Positions 48,108 through 59,033 of a DNA stretch of 64,000 nucleotides are shown here, piece by piece. The position numbers and the translations under genes were made by a program. Under the pieces are notes generated by a model. It saw nothing but the letters and a program-made list of their open reading frames with translations. It ran no database searches and was not told the origin of the DNA. The stretch covers positions 248,001-312,000 of the forward strand of contig AP026142.1 of NCBI GenBank assembly GCA_030295235.1. Direction: 5' to 3'. The stretch is from Fistulifera solaris (lineage: Eukaryota > Bacillariophyta > Bacillariophyceae > Naviculales > Stauroneidaceae). Every line of letters begins with the position of its first letter. The first letter of the stretch is position 1.

Positions 48108-49861
48108 TCACCACGCTTTGCAATTTCCAGCCATGAACCGAAACACTCGTCGTCGACGACATTGGTGACCTGGACAACATCCGCGATTGGACCAACACAA
48201 TTGGTTGAGGCGTGTACAAGCGGGTTTTATGATAGTGCGTTCCGATGGTTGAGGTGTAGTCGAGGGACTCAAAGATGGTCGCGGTGATGGTGCCGCCGAA
48301 GGGGCTTCACTTGGAGATTGCGTCGGTGATACGCTCGGTTCATAGGATGGAACCTTGGTCGGTCCAGAAGAAGGCGGTACGGAGGGTGTAGTCGTCGGGG
48401 CTTTACTGGGAAATTGGGTTGGCGATGAACTTGGTTCGTGTGATGGGAATGAAGAGGGTTGAAAAGTTCTGGACGGCCCCAAGGAAGGGGTGTAGGAGGG
48501 TTGCAGTGATGGTTGCTTCGAAGGCGATGCCGATGGCCGGAGTGTAGGAAAAGGGGTGGGATAAAGGGTTGGTTCGATGGAAGGACGATGGGAAGGGAAT
48601 ACCGAGGGTATCATACTGTCCGTAGGTGTTACCGAAGGTGCTACGCTGCTCGTCGGAGCAATGGATGGAACTTGCGATGGACTTGCGCTGATGTGTTCTT
48701 GCGTCAAATACAACATCAAATTTGGGGATCCGGTACGTAGATTACTCAACGTTCCTACCACAGCGCGTGACCGCAATACCGTATAAATATCCGTGAAACT
48801 CGAGAAGCCTTCTTGCAGCAACATGGCGACCGCACCGGCGACAAAAGGTGCGGCCTGCGATGTGCCTTGCTTCGTGTCCGTGGCCGTATTCGAAGAGATT
48901 CCCGCCGAAACAATGTCGACCCCCGGTGCCCAAATGTCCACACAACTTCCATAGTTTGAAAACGATGCTTTAAAGTCTAAAGCATCGACGGCCCTGACCG
49001 AAATGGCGCCCGAGCTTCGTGAATACGTGTTACAGGCATCGACATTCCAATTCCCTGCCGCTAGAACCACAATGACGCCCGCATCGCGGGCATTGGCAAT
49101 GGACGAATCCAACGAAGAGCTGGAAGATCCCTGAATACTCATATTCACGACTCTTTTCCGGATTGATTTATAACATGACTCAGACCCGTCAAGATATTGG
49201 ATAGCGAACACGATCCATTATTGTCGCACACACGGACACTTCGAACATTCGCTTCTTTCGCCACTCCATACTTGGTTCCCGCACAAATGGCGGCCACGTG
49301 CGTCCCGTGCCCATTGCCGTCCGCGCAAGCATTATTGGAGCTAACGACATCCCGCGAACACACCGCCCGACCCCCAAAATCTTGGTGTTGTAGGCGAATT
49401 CCTGTGTCGAATACATAAATATCCACCCCTTTCCCCGTGTAGCCGTACCCAAATTCTTGATCGAGTGGTAAATCGATTTGATCAATGCGATCGAGTCCCC
49501 AATTTGCCGGATTGTATTGATAATTCGCTATGGTAAAGACGATATTTTCTTCAATATAGATGACACGATCATCGTGTAACAAACCAATCAAAGCAAAGGC
49601 CGACAATTCCGCCGCAAAGCCTGGAATGCCTTTTTGATAAAAATGTTGAATGTGCGTTTGGTCACGGTACGCGCTCGTCATTTGTACAGCATCAACAGCA
49701 GTCGCAGTTTCGTGCAATACGACAATGTATTCTCCCGGTATCACGTTGGTCGTTAAGGCGCGGCGCAATTTCGGATGCGCACCAATCCAATCCTCTTCCT
49801 CCTGACCGATCACCACCTGACGAAAGAGGCGGAAAACGAGCCAATAGCACCATCGTCGCAT
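48108..49861 (-). CDS. Secreted proteinase-K-like subtilase (S8) with PSxxP stalk and Cys-rich tail
   Basis: 584 aa corrected, no intron. Signal peptide-like start (WCYWLVFRLFRQVVIG), I9 propeptide (GEYIVVLHET to RVIYIEEN), then the catalytic domain: Asp in IYVFDTGI, His in NGHGTHVAAICAG, Asn in LAAGNWNV, Ser in QGTSQAAPFVAG. After the protease comes about 140 residues of PSxxPS/SPSxxP repeats (48240-48680), a stiff O-glycosylatable wall-anchoring stalk typical of diatom secreted proteins, and a C-terminal CxLNQLCWSNRGCCPGHQC knottin-like module. The frame breaks at the T4 run 49154-49157; one added base joins NQSGK to RVVNMSIQG. Paralogue of the gene at 36226-37758, which has four exons and no stalk. 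Confidence 0.9.
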
Positions 49862-50682
49862 TCTCTCGAACGGATATACCGCTTATCGTGACATGATGAT
49901 ATGTTTTTTTTGTTGAAGCTGTGTGCTTGGTGCAATCAAATGAAAATATATATGTTGATTCTTAAATAATGCTATTTGCCGATCAATCAATCAATCATAA
50001 CAACGGGGAACAATAATAAAACACGACATTTTTTACGACTTTTTCCTCCCCAGAAACACGACAAGGGAAAGGGAAGTCGACAGTCTTTGGGCACTAAAAA
50101 AATCGACTATAAGTGCTTCTGTCAACCAACAGCGATCGATTAGGATTTCATGTGTCTCTGTCCGCCAAGGCTCTATGATCCAAGTGTCGATGGAACCGGT
50201 ATGACGAATGACTACAGGCCAAATAATGTAACCTTAACCCCAGTCGGTGGACGTTCCTCCATTTTCTTCTACTGGTAAGCTAGAAGAGAGAGAGAGAGAT
50301 GACCCAGCACCAATCAGAACGTCTAGAGTGGCACGGACCCTGAGCTGTATGTTGGCTACTAGAGAGTCGAGGTCACAATGGTCCTGGTAATATGTTTTGG
50401 CAACGATTCTTCATAAGCTAGACATTGACGAAAGCAAGACTTGACCTATTTCGGTCCAGCGTCGCGCTATGTTACATCATGATGGCTTTCGTTCTTGAAA
50501 ATGAACAATCGGTGCTGAACAAGAGTGAGTTATTGACAGGGACTTATCCTCATTTCAAGCTAGTGACAAGCAAACAAACTTGGAATCAAAAATGACACAT
50601 ATCTCTGTATCAGCTTTTTAAAAATAGGGGGTCATTCATCATCATATTATTATTATTGTTGATGGTAGTAGTAGTAGTAAGT
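49862..50682. other. Intergenic, with microsatellites
   Basis: About 820 bases with no supported gene. It contains an AG dinucleotide tract (about 50284-50300) and trinucleotide repeats (ATT, GTA; 50640-50680) running into the uS4 3' end. Confidence 0.5.
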
Positions 50683-51504
50683 TTACTCATCATCATCACC
50701 ACCCGCCGCACGCGCCGCCGCACGTTTGCGAGCCAGACGACCGGGAGGACCTTGTCCGTAGGGAGAGTTGGTGGCAAAGTCAATGTGCTTTTCCGAAGCA
50801 GTTCGCACATTGAACGAGGGCACGTTGACCACTTGGTTGCCCACACGAATGTGACGTTGGCGGATCAAGACACGGGCGTGGTGGATGCTCTTGGCGAGGC
50901 CCTGCTTGTAGACGGCGGTTTGTAGGCGGCGTTCCAACAATTTCTGCGTTGTCAGCTGCAAGACGGCATCGAGTTCGAGTTCATCGTCGGCCAAAAGTCC
51001 GTATCGGTTCATGCGACGCAAGAGAGCGGCACCCTCGAAAATACGTTTGTTGTCGCTGGGATCGAGAGTCAACAGAGTACGAGCGGCCTTTCGAAGTTTG
51101 GCCAAAGCGAACTGGACACGCCAGATTTCACGTTTGCAGCGCAAACCGTATTCTCCTACTAAGCGGAGTTCTGCGTCAAGACGTTCCTTTTCGAAGGGAC
51201 GACGGGGCGTCTTGTACGTCTTTCGGTCTGTTGTTCGGAAAATAATACAAGTTCACAATGTTAGAAACCGAATTAGCAAACACAGTAGGAAGAATGATTC
51301 AAGGGCTTTTTATGCTTGAGAATTGGAAAGGAAAGAAGAACGAATTCACGATGAATGTGTGTTCTTCATATCTTAACATTGCCGGTTGACGAGAATCTCC
51401 GGTCCGCAGCAAGTCGCTTGAACCCAACCACGACGACTCCTTTTTTCTCCAGCTTTCGCATCCATGAATAACTTACAATTGCGGTGGATGGCGTTTTTCG
51501 GCAT
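50683..51504 (-). CDS. RPS9: 40S ribosomal protein uS4 (RPS9)
   Basis: 190 aa; exon 1 is 51504-51477 (28 bases, MPKNAIHRN plus one base), exon 2 is 51227-50683, with a 249 nt phase-1 intron. The joined start [20 protein letters not shown] continues [27 protein letters not shown], the conserved uS4 sequence, followed by the S4 RNA-binding fold ([41 protein letters not shown]) and a basic-acidic tail GGDDDE. It binds 18S rRNA helix 16/18 and helps decoding fidelity. The first intron is the longest complete intron in this window other than that at 63259; ribosomal-protein genes often carry a long first intron. Confidence 0.97.
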
Positions 51505-51944
51505 GGTTCGTTGTTATTTTCTATTGAGGTGCTAACTGCTACAGCAACAACTGAGTTTTCATCAACAACACTGGCGGATACTGCGGGCTGCGGGCCTGCA
51601 TAATTATTTGGGAACAAGGCGAAGTAACGCAGTAAGCGGTAAAATCGAGGACACGCAAGAATGTCGCAGAAACATTATCACGACACTACAGCAAAGTCTA
51701 ATGGGTACCACTGCGTTTTGCAGTGAGGAGGAGTACATTTCGTCGCTGATGATGTAGTTCTCGTGAATCGATTCACCCAAGAATGATACTCCGTGACTTT
51801 TCTGAAGTACTTTAATACTTCTGTAACATACGGAGTAAACGTTTGAAGACCTCTCACTCTCTCTCTTATCGGCCACTGACAAGCTTGTTATTTATGTTCT
51901 CTTCCTTCCCATCAAACCTTCGTTTGTTAGTATCAGTAGTATGA
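51505..51944. promoter_or_regulatory. Bidirectional promoter region, RPS9 / glycosyltransferase
   Basis: Divergent spacer of about 440 bases; open frames inside lack protein-like composition. No specific element seen. Confidence 0.35.
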
Positions 51945-53162
51945 ATGACTCGTTTGGGCAAGAGTCCTGTTTGGAAACACCGCAAGACCAGTATGAAGCC
52001 CCTCTTGGTTTCGTTCAGTCTATTAATTGCGGCCGTGGCCTTCCTCAACATTTTGGTTTCCCTGAAAATCACATCACCTGTCCCAAAAGTTCCCTCCGAA
52101 TTGGTTCAACGAAGGAGCAACTCGACCTTGCAACAGAAAGATCCGTATCAAGTTATTTTCCCCAACGCCAATCTTCCTCCGTACACGGATTTTGCACCTC
52201 ATTTGAATGTGATTTGGAGTCGGGGATGGTACAACGCCGTTTCCTTACCGAAAGGTGTGCCCATGAGTTATTACAATGACAAAGGACGGACCGATATGAA
52301 AACCAACAACAATATATTGGCGAAAATCTTTCAAGCGGATGATGTGTGTCGTGCCGAATATGTTTGGGTGCGGGGACGTGATCTTGGATGGTTTGCGACG
52401 ACGTTGTTGCCAAAATTGCAGTGTCAAATCAATTTGATTACTTCGGATGCCCCCAATGATGTCCCAAAGAGCCTGGTGGGTGGACATCAAGTCTTGAGTT
52501 CGGACAAGATCATCAATTGGTACGCTCAAGACAAGGCCTCGGACATTGACAAAATCAAGCCCATTCCATTGGGAATTCCGATTCACTACGGATTCTCCGG
52601 TTCGCCCAACAGTTTGGATACCATTGAAAAAATGACCGATATTCGACAAAATGCACCCATTTTTGAAGAGCGCAGTCGCACAATTTACTACGACAAGGGC
52701 ACCATTGGTGGGTCTGGTCGTCGCACCATTGAACGAAGAGACGCTTTCAAAAAGTTGGAAAAATGCAACAATATACGAATCAACTCTGAAAAGGAACACG
52801 CACTGGAGTTTTGGAAAACACTTTCGTCGCATCAATTTGGAGTATGTGTGACGGGTGTTGGTTGGGATACCTTTCGCATTTGGGAAATGTTATTCTTCGG
52901 AGTGATTCCGATTGTCAAATCTTCGCCTCTGGATCTATTACTCATTCCAGCTCATGTCCCGGTTCTCATCGTCAAGGATTGGTCCGAGATCTGCAATTTA
53001 TCGGATGCAAAATACAATGAACTCATTGAAAAGTATCAAGGATGGATACAAAACGCTCATTACTGGCTGGAGCCGTCACTATGGATACCGAGAAACCAGA
53101 CTCGCATGGATCAATTATGCAAGGACTCGCCCGGATGTGAACAAAGGAAACTAAAGAATTGA
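51945..53162 (+). CDS. Type II membrane glycosyltransferase, exostosin/GT47-like
   Basis: 405 aa, single exon. Short basic cytoplasmic tail, one transmembrane anchor (about residues 17-40, LLVSFSLLIAAVAFLNILVSL), a Ser/Gln stem, then a lumenal domain. The C-terminal FWKTLSSHQFGVCVTGVGWDTFRIWEMLFFGVIPIV followed by PVLIVKDWSEI is the sugar-nucleotide half of an exostosin-like GT-B fold (the pattern of short 'C..G.G.D..R.wE.l..G.iPi' motif). The N-terminal half (PLGIPIHYGFSG, RTIYYDKGT) fits too. It probably acts in the Golgi on cell-wall or glycoprotein glycans; donor and acceptor unknown. Confidence 0.7.
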   Translation: MTRLGKSPVWKHRKTSMKPLLVSFSLLIAAVAFLNILVSLKITSPVPKVPSELVQRRSNSTLQQKDPYQVIFPNANLPPYTDFAPHLNVIWSRGWYNAVSLPKGVPMSYYNDKGRTDMKTNNNILAKIFQADDVCRAEYVWVRGRDLGWFATTLLPKLQCQINLITSDAPNDVPKSLVGGHQVLSSDKIINWYAQDKASDIDKIKPIPLGIPIHYGFSGSPNSLDTIEKMTDIRQNAPIFEERSRTIYYDKGTIGGSGRRTIERRDAFKKLEKCNNIRINSEKEHALEFWKTLSSHQFGVCVTGVGWDTFRIWEMLFFGVIPIVKSSPLDLLLIPAHVPVLIVKDWSEICNLSDAKYNELIEKYQGWIQNAHYWLEPSLWIPRNQTRMDQLCKDSPGCEQRKLKN

Positions 53163-53255
53163 ATATTAGGTGTATTCGCACGGTGTAACAAGAGGGATAT
53201 TGGAAACTTTTGCCGGTTAAAAAATGTAAAAGGTTGAGCCTCTCGGTCGTTTCTA

Positions 53256-55056
53256 TTATATATTGATCGACGGCGGAACAAGAAGGTTGTTGATTTCATA
53301 AACAATGCCACGGAAAACAAGTCCCAATTGACGGTTCCTGTTGTCGTTGAAGAAAATTGCCGCTGCCTCGCGACGCAATCTTACATCTTCTCCTTGCCAA
53401 GAGACTATTCTTGTCGTCGTTCCCACTGGCAGTGTTTGGAAATTGATCAAGCGCACGAGTACGTGATAAAGAACCACTTGTTCGTTAATGTTGGCATTTC
53501 GAGGATCTCTCAAGAAGTTGAACGTATCATCCGGGATACCCACATCGGTAGGGGCAACAAGCGATCGGTCTTGTGTTGTTTGGAAAAACTCCTCAGCGTC
53601 AGCGGCAACGATGAGCGTGATGAACCTACTAAACGCTCCGGACTCGTCCATGTACGAGTATAGATTCAAAACAGCCGAAGGAGGCAACAGTACGCTGTCT
53701 ATATTGTGCAACACACCATCCGTAGCTCGTCGATCGGGTCGCACAATTAATGAAAGAACCGGTGATGACGTCACAACTCGGATCGAATCGTCTAGTTCGT
53801 TGTCGAACGATGTCGAGCCCCTGCTAACATACGTAGTTCAGTATCATTATCTGCCAGAGTATTCAAATCACTTAGGAAATAATCGTTGGCCACCAAATGG
53901 TACGCAACGAGATCGAATAAATGAAGCGCATAGTTTTGGTCAGAAACAAGAAGATCCAAATATTCGGGGTCAAACCCGGCAAATGCCGCATTCGTCGGGG
54001 CAAACACCGTATATATTTCGGTTGCCGGAGAGAGAATGTCGTCAATGCCGGACGCAACGATCGCCGTTTCAAAAACTGAAAGCTGAGGGTCGACTTGAAT
54101 AAGCTCAAGCAGTGTTCTGAAATCCGTCGGGGAACTCGATGGCGAGGTCGTCGGGGAAGTCGTCGGGGAACTTGTTGGAGATACAGTAGGGTTTGTGGTT
54201 GGGGATGTCGTCGGGGAACTCGACGGAGATCTACTGGGCTGCGGCACTGGCACCGGTGCGGGTACTGGAACTGGCACCGGTACGGGCACAGGAGCCGGAA
54301 CTGGAGCCGGTACGGGCACAGGAGCAGGCACGGGAGCCGGAACTGGAGCCGGTACGGGCACAGGAGCAGGTACGGGAGCCGGTGCGGGCACAGGAGCAGG
54401 TAAGGGTGCGGGCATAGGAGCAGGTACGGGAGCCGGAACTGGAGCCGGTGCGGGCACAGGAGCCGGTACGGGAGCCGGAACTGGAGCCGGTACGGGCACA
54501 GGAGCAGGCACGGGAGCCGGAACTGGAGCCGGTACGGGCACAGGAACTGGAGCCGGTGCGGGCACAGGAACTGGTACGGGAGCCGGAACGGGCAAAGGAA
54601 CAGGGACGGGTGCGATAACCGGTGATGAGGGCGTCGGTACCGTGGGTGTTGGCACAGGAGCAACTACCGGCATCGAAGGAGTCGGAAGAGGTGCAATGAC
54701 GGGTGAAGGAGCTATCGGAGAAGGCATCGGAAGGGGTGAAACCACCGGCGACGATGGCAGAGGGGCAACTGCCGGCGAAGATGGCACAGGGGCAACTACC
54801 GGCGAAGATGGCACAGGGCAACTACCGGTGCCGATGGAACCGGAACTGTTGGTGGAACAACTGGGCTTGGTGTTGGCAAAGACATGCTGCTGTCGATTTG
54901 GAGATATCGCATCCAAAAAGCGCTATCCCGGCCTTCATTTTGTTCATCGTGCTTAGTCTTGGTTTGTCTCAACCTACTTTCCGCTGTGACCTGATTTCTC
55001 AGAGAGACACTCAATAGAATAGAAATTGAAAGAGAAAAAGACTTCATGGCTGTCAT
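53256..55056 (-). CDS. Secreted fasciclin (FAS1) protein with Pro-rich PVPA stalk
   Basis: 600 aa corrected. Start at 55056 gives a signal peptide ([19 protein letters not shown]). Then a long low-complexity stalk: APVPSSP, then PVPAPVPV repeats, then SPTTSPT repeats. The stalk is followed by two FAS1-type domains, one with [11 protein letters not shown] and [11 protein letters not shown], and a second with [17 protein letters not shown] and [10 protein letters not shown]; both carry the FAS1 'H2 YH' motif. FAS1 domains mediate adhesion between cells or to extracellular matrix. Two frame breaks: G3 at 54816-54818 and C4 at 53818-53821 each need one more base; the first falls in the near-identical repeat unit that supplies the missing base, and the total then divides by three. 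Likely an extracellular or frustule/wall adhesive protein. Confidence 0.85.
54236..54610 (-). repeat. Pro/Val/Ala hexapeptide tandem repeat tract
   Basis: About 375 bases of hexanucleotide-like repeats (GGAGCC/GGTACG/GGCACA units) encode PVPAPV. All three minus-strand and several plus-strand frames stay open here, which creates long shadow frames. Confidence 0.85.
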
Positions 55057-55661
55057 AGCGATTTCTTTGCTGAAACAAAGCTTCGCATGGAAGTTATGTC
55101 TTTTTTCTTCATGTCCAAAAAAATGAGCGAGTGAAATGGAGGTGCGCGAAGCGCGCCAGGCGGACAAAGAGTTTCCTTACATAAGAATACCCTTGCCGAC
55201 GCAAAGGCGCGAACATTGAATTTCCTAAGTGAAGTGACTGGCGTCACGCAACTTTGTGCTTACTACGCTATACAATGACTCCTTTCGACGTTTCGTATCT
55301 TAAGTATTTTCTTTCCATTTTTGTATCGCCTGTACTCTACTAGGAACTGATATCCTCTTTTCTTTTTAGTAAAAAAGAACCGGTACGATGTATCTTTCCA
55401 TTGTCTTTTCAGCAATAAAAAACAACTGGGACTTATGACTGGTGACTGACTTGTGACTGATGACTGTGATGAAAAACGCAGAAAGGTGTCGTTGTTCTTT
55501 TTGTAGGCTTTTGAAGAAGACTAATTTGAGTGAATGGATCACCACAATCAAGAGCTGAAAAGTATTTACTTCGATTCTTGTTGAAAATAAGGTTGAAAGT
55601 CAGTTGATGAAATAGAAACTCAAGTAAGCAAAGGGCGGGCAACATCTTTTGCAACGAAGAA
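55057..55661. promoter_or_regulatory. Bidirectional promoter region, FAS1 / papain-like gene
   Basis: About 600 bases, no gene. A TGACTGGTGACTGACTTGTGACTGATGACTG stretch is better described as a TGACTx tandem at 55436-55467. Confidence 0.35.
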
Positions 55662-57665
55662 ATGGACTCTCCCTCGACGATTCGATCTTCGACATCGCGT
55701 CGAAGCTTGCACCGCAAACCGCCATCACTCTCTCGCTATCAATCGAAGCCTATCACAAAACATTATGAAGTCAATAATCAGATTTTGAAAGCGTTTGACA
55801 CGAATTACGAGCAGAAACACTATGACGTGGCGTATGCCTTGGGCATGCAATTTGTGGAAACGGCTTTGCTCGAAATACCCAAACATGGTTACTTTTACAG
55901 TCAACGACACGAAAGGGATCGTATGCAGAGTGCATTGGATGCTGTTCGAGTGACACAAACATTGCAAGAGCTCGAGACAAGCGTACAAATCCCTCCGACA
56001 GCGCGATTCCGCGTCGAACGTTTGGCACTTTTGGCCCTGGAACAAGTGGAGCAAGCGAGCAACGACCAAGCGTGCACGGCATTGGAGAGTGCCAAGACCT
56101 TTGAGATACATCGTGCGCAGACAGAAGCGGAATTAAAACAACAGGACCAAAAAGAATCCAGCTGGGCATGTGAGCCGCTCTTGGCATTAGCGGAAAGTCT
56201 TTCTGGATTGGCATTGAATCCTTGTTGCGATCGACAACAACCGTCTCAGCAATCAGCTTCAGCTTTGCAACCAGCTCCTTTAAAGAAAAGGCTTAGTCTT
56301 ATAGAAGATGATTACGTTCCACCCAAGTCAGTACCTCCTCCCAAAAAACCTCCATCGCCGTCTTCCCGAATACGTTTGCTTCCAGAATCACCCACGGCGT
56401 CAATTATACGTTTTAATTCGGATTCACCAATCAGTTCACAAATACGCTTGACTCCAGAATCTCCAACAGTCCGCTTCAAGTCGGAGTCACCGACGGGCTC
56501 ACAATTACTCTTGAATCCAGAATCTTCGTCATCTAATCTAAGAATACGCTTGAATTCACTGGAATCTCCAACTGCAAATACAACCACAATACGCTTGGGC
56601 TCGGTGCGCGAGCAGAAGCTAGAACCACCGGGACTCAAAAGGTCGAAGCAATCGGCAGCGTCAATTGAATCCACAGAATCGGATCTTGAAAGAGCGTTGT
56701 TCTTATCCGGTCTTGAGATATCGTTTCTCGATATCCCTCCTCCTTTGTTGCCCGAATCATCCGTGTCCATGTCATTGATAGAACTACAACGCACCAAATC
56801 CCAGGAATCATCCTTTGGAATGGGTAAATCTCAGATTCTTCAGTTTCAGACCCTTTGTTCTCTTTACCATGAAGACTTTGGGGCATCCATTCGGGAGGGT
56901 CGCATATGGATCAGTTATATTAACACGTATCAAGGACGCATGGTGGCCTCCACGAACGGATGTACGATTATTGCGCCTTTGCTGTGCATGCATCATTTGA
57001 TTGAGACCGATGGCCCTCTCCCTTATTCGGGAATACCGGATGATGACATTGAACAAGCGATCGATAAAGAAACTCCCATCATCCTGACCGAACTCCGACA
57101 GGAACTTGGTTTGTTGGAACATGCCTTCTTGATCCCTTCGGACGCGCACCATTACTTGATTCAAAACGGACAGCTTTCGGACAAGCAGTTTTTGACCGTT
57201 CTCGGTGGTAATGTGTTGGATGATTCGCACCTCCAAGCGTTTGTGGACGCGCTCCGTGATATTGAGCACAAGTACAAGAAAATGGCCGCTACTTTCTACT
57301 TTCATGAGCATGTCATCTCGATCTTACAAGTACGCAGATCATCGACGGTAACCTGGTACGATGTGATCGATAGTTTACCATCCAAAGAATTTTTAAAATG
57401 GCCCGAAGAAAGCATACAGGAGTTCCACATTCGATATGGGTTAAGCTTATCGGAAGAAGAGTTTTTTCAAACTTCGCTACTTCGAACGGCCCGCATACGT
57501 TGCACCAATGCCGATGCGTTAACTACGTGTCTCCGGTGGTACGCTTGCAGTAAATTTACCCACGACAACATCAAGTTCATAGACCAGTATGCCTGGGATG
57601 AAAAATCGTGCGATTTTGACCCAAGGGTTTTTCAAGGCTTTGTTTGGATAGACCACCCGCAATAA
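55662..57665 (+). CDS. Probable papain-like cysteine protease with MIT-like N-terminus
   Basis: 667 aa, single exon, unknown to me as a named family. Residues about 40-180 form helices with a MIT/TPR-like look (YDVAYALGMQFVETALLEI, RFRVERLALLALEQVEQA). Then comes a disordered linker with near-repeats (LLPESPT, LTPESPT, SDSPI), then a globular C-terminal domain. That domain has a candidate catalytic Cys in TNGCTIIAPLLCMHHL, a His in TFYFHEHVISILQV and an Asp in TWYDVIDSLP, spaced and ordered like papain-fold/deubiquitinase-type enzymes (Cys-His-Asp). Similar proteins occur in stramenopiles (memory). Catalysis is inference. Confidence 0.55.
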   Translation: MDSPSTIRSSTSRRSLHRKPPSLSRYQSKPITKHYEVNNQILKAFDTNYEQKHYDVAYALGMQFVETALLEIPKHGYFYSQRHERDRMQSALDAVRVTQTLQELETSVQIPPTARFRVERLALLALEQVEQASNDQACTALESAKTFEIHRAQTEAELKQQDQKESSWACEPLLALAESLSGLALNPCCDRQQPSQQSASALQPAPLKKRLSLIEDDYVPPKSVPPPKKPPSPSSRIRLLPESPTASIIRFNSDSPISSQIRLTPESPTVRFKSESPTGSQLLLNPESSSSNLRIRLNSLESPTANTTTIRLGSVREQKLEPPGLKRSKQSAASIESTESDLERALFLSGLEISFLDIPPPLLPESSVSMSLIELQRTKSQESSFGMGKSQILQFQTLCSLYHEDFGASIREGRIWISYINTYQGRMVASTNGCTIIAPLLCMHHLIETDGPLPYSGIPDDDIEQAIDKETPIILTELRQELGLLEHAFLIPSDAHHYLIQNGQLSDKQFLTVLGGNVLDDSHLQAFVDALRDIEHKYKKMAATFYFHEHVISILQVRRSSTVTWYDVIDSLPSKEFLKWPEESIQEFHIRYGLSLSEEEFFQTSLLRTARIRCTNADALTTCLRWYACSKFTHDNIKFIDQYAWDEKSCDFDPRVFQGFVWIDHPQ

Positions 57666-57773
57666 AACTGCTCTTGTGTCTCTATTCCGTTAATCTATAA
57701 TGGCAAAATACCAAATTAAACGCTAGTATATCTATTGAAAGAAATCGCTTGACAATTTGTAGGAAATATTTCT

Positions 57774-58592
57774 TCATAGCGGATCAATATCGGCCAGAAT
57801 TCTTTGCAACTCGGCATCGTTCAGCTCTCCGCCATTAGATGGCACCTCGTGGTCAACAACGTTGAGCCGTCGGGCTGCTATCTCATATGGATCCACTCGG
57901 TTACCCCAATCATCACGAGGATGAGGCGGGTTGAGCCAGAACGAGCCCGGCGTCGCAATATCGTCAATGGAAAAGTCCACAACCTCGCCCACCACCGCAT
58001 CCGCCAAGGTGTCATTGTCGTTGGAGTCCAGTAACAATCGTACCACTCTCATTCCGGCCGCACGGGCCGCTCTCGTTTGATCCAAAGTGTGTGTAAGGAC
58101 CACCGATCGCTGCGGTAACGGATGCCGTTCCGGTTCCAAATGCTGTCGTCTCGCGAATCCAGAGGATCCCCCAAAGGCTTTAGGCTGAATTGACAGGGCT
58201 TCGAGAGCCCGTAACAAGTCCCTGGGATTGGGAGGGACTTGCGTTTCGGTCAGCAACACTTGAAGATCGCCAATCGGAAACATCAGATTTTGTTGGACGT
58301 TATCCTGTATTGTTGTGTCGTCTTCCACGAGCATTATCACGGCGGTGTCATCCTCTCGACATTGTTCGACGAGTTCATCCAGACCGCTACGCCAGGAGGA
58401 ACGGGCTTCATTCCAAACTACGGGAGATCCATACAGTATTAATGCTTCAGGCAAATCGATGTTCCTGACCATCTGACACACTAATTGACTACATGGATGT
58501 GATCGTCGCACAACGAAGGAACATGCCATCGAAACAAGGCAGCAAAATTGGAGAACTCGCCATCGATCTTTGCGCGTAAGTGTTAGAAACAT
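57774..58592 (-). CDS. HAD-like hydrolase-related protein, possibly plastid
   Basis: 272 aa, single exon. The N-terminus has a hydrophobic segment ending in ACSFVV (a signal peptide with Phe near the cleavage site, reminiscent of diatom plastid presequences). The body is alpha/beta: PEALILYGSPVVWNEARSSW, DDTAVIMLVEDDTTI and LTHTLDQTRAARAAGMRVVRLLL, the latter like the motif-III/IV end of HAD phosphatases. But the motif I DxDx(T/V) is not evident, so an inactive member or another Rossmann-like fold is possible. No close relative remembered. It is convergent with the gene at 55662-57665, 108 bases apart. Confidence 0.4.
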   Translation of the reverse strand: MFLTLTRKDRWRVLQFCCLVSMACSFVVRRSHPCSQLVCQMVRNIDLPEALILYGSPVVWNEARSSWRSGLDELVEQCREDDTAVIMLVEDDTTIQDNVQQNLMFPIGDLQVLLTETQVPPNPRDLLRALEALSIQPKAFGGSSGFARRQHLEPERHPLPQRSVVLTHTLDQTRAARAAGMRVVRLLLDSNDNDTLADAVVGEVVDFSIDDIATPGSFWLNPPHPRDDWGNRVDPYEIAARRLNVVDHEVPSNGGELNDAELQRILADIDPL

Positions 58593-59033
58593 TTTATGAA
58601 GCCTTGTAGTGGATAAATCTACACGTTAACTTCTTGTCAATGATGCGCTTGTTCAAAGTCTTCACGCCGTCGAAATGTGGAATTACAAGCGCGTGACGGT
58701 GTGACAAGGACATCGAGATGCGCGTCAACAAGAAACGCACTCCAAATGCTCACAGTCTGTCTTCGATTGTGACTTCTTTTTATTTAGATGATGTTTGAAA
58801 TTCTGCAGCATTGTAAATGTCTTTCCCGCCATTTCACGAAATCCTAATTAGGCAAAAAAATTTCGAGGTCCCACTCAATTCGCTAAGTACAAAACTCAAA
58901 TAGATGCTCTGACGCCGGCCCACCTCCTCGCCGAAACCAAGTAAATCCAAGAACTCACTCATCTTTCGCGACAACAATCTTCCTTTCCAAAAAAGTGAGG
59001 TATCGTCTCAGTTTGTTCCTATCACTCATTACC
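58593..59033. promoter_or_regulatory. Bidirectional promoter region, HAD-like / FAS1 gene
   Basis: About 440 bases between divergent genes. No coding region or known element recognised. Confidence 0.35.

Noticed and set aside
53872-54956. Long alternative-frame ORFs (Gly/Thr-rich, Arg/Leu-rich) across the FAS1 stalk
   Set aside because: They are by-products of the hexanucleotide repeat, which leaves all frames open; only the PVPA frame connects to a signal peptide and FAS1 domains.
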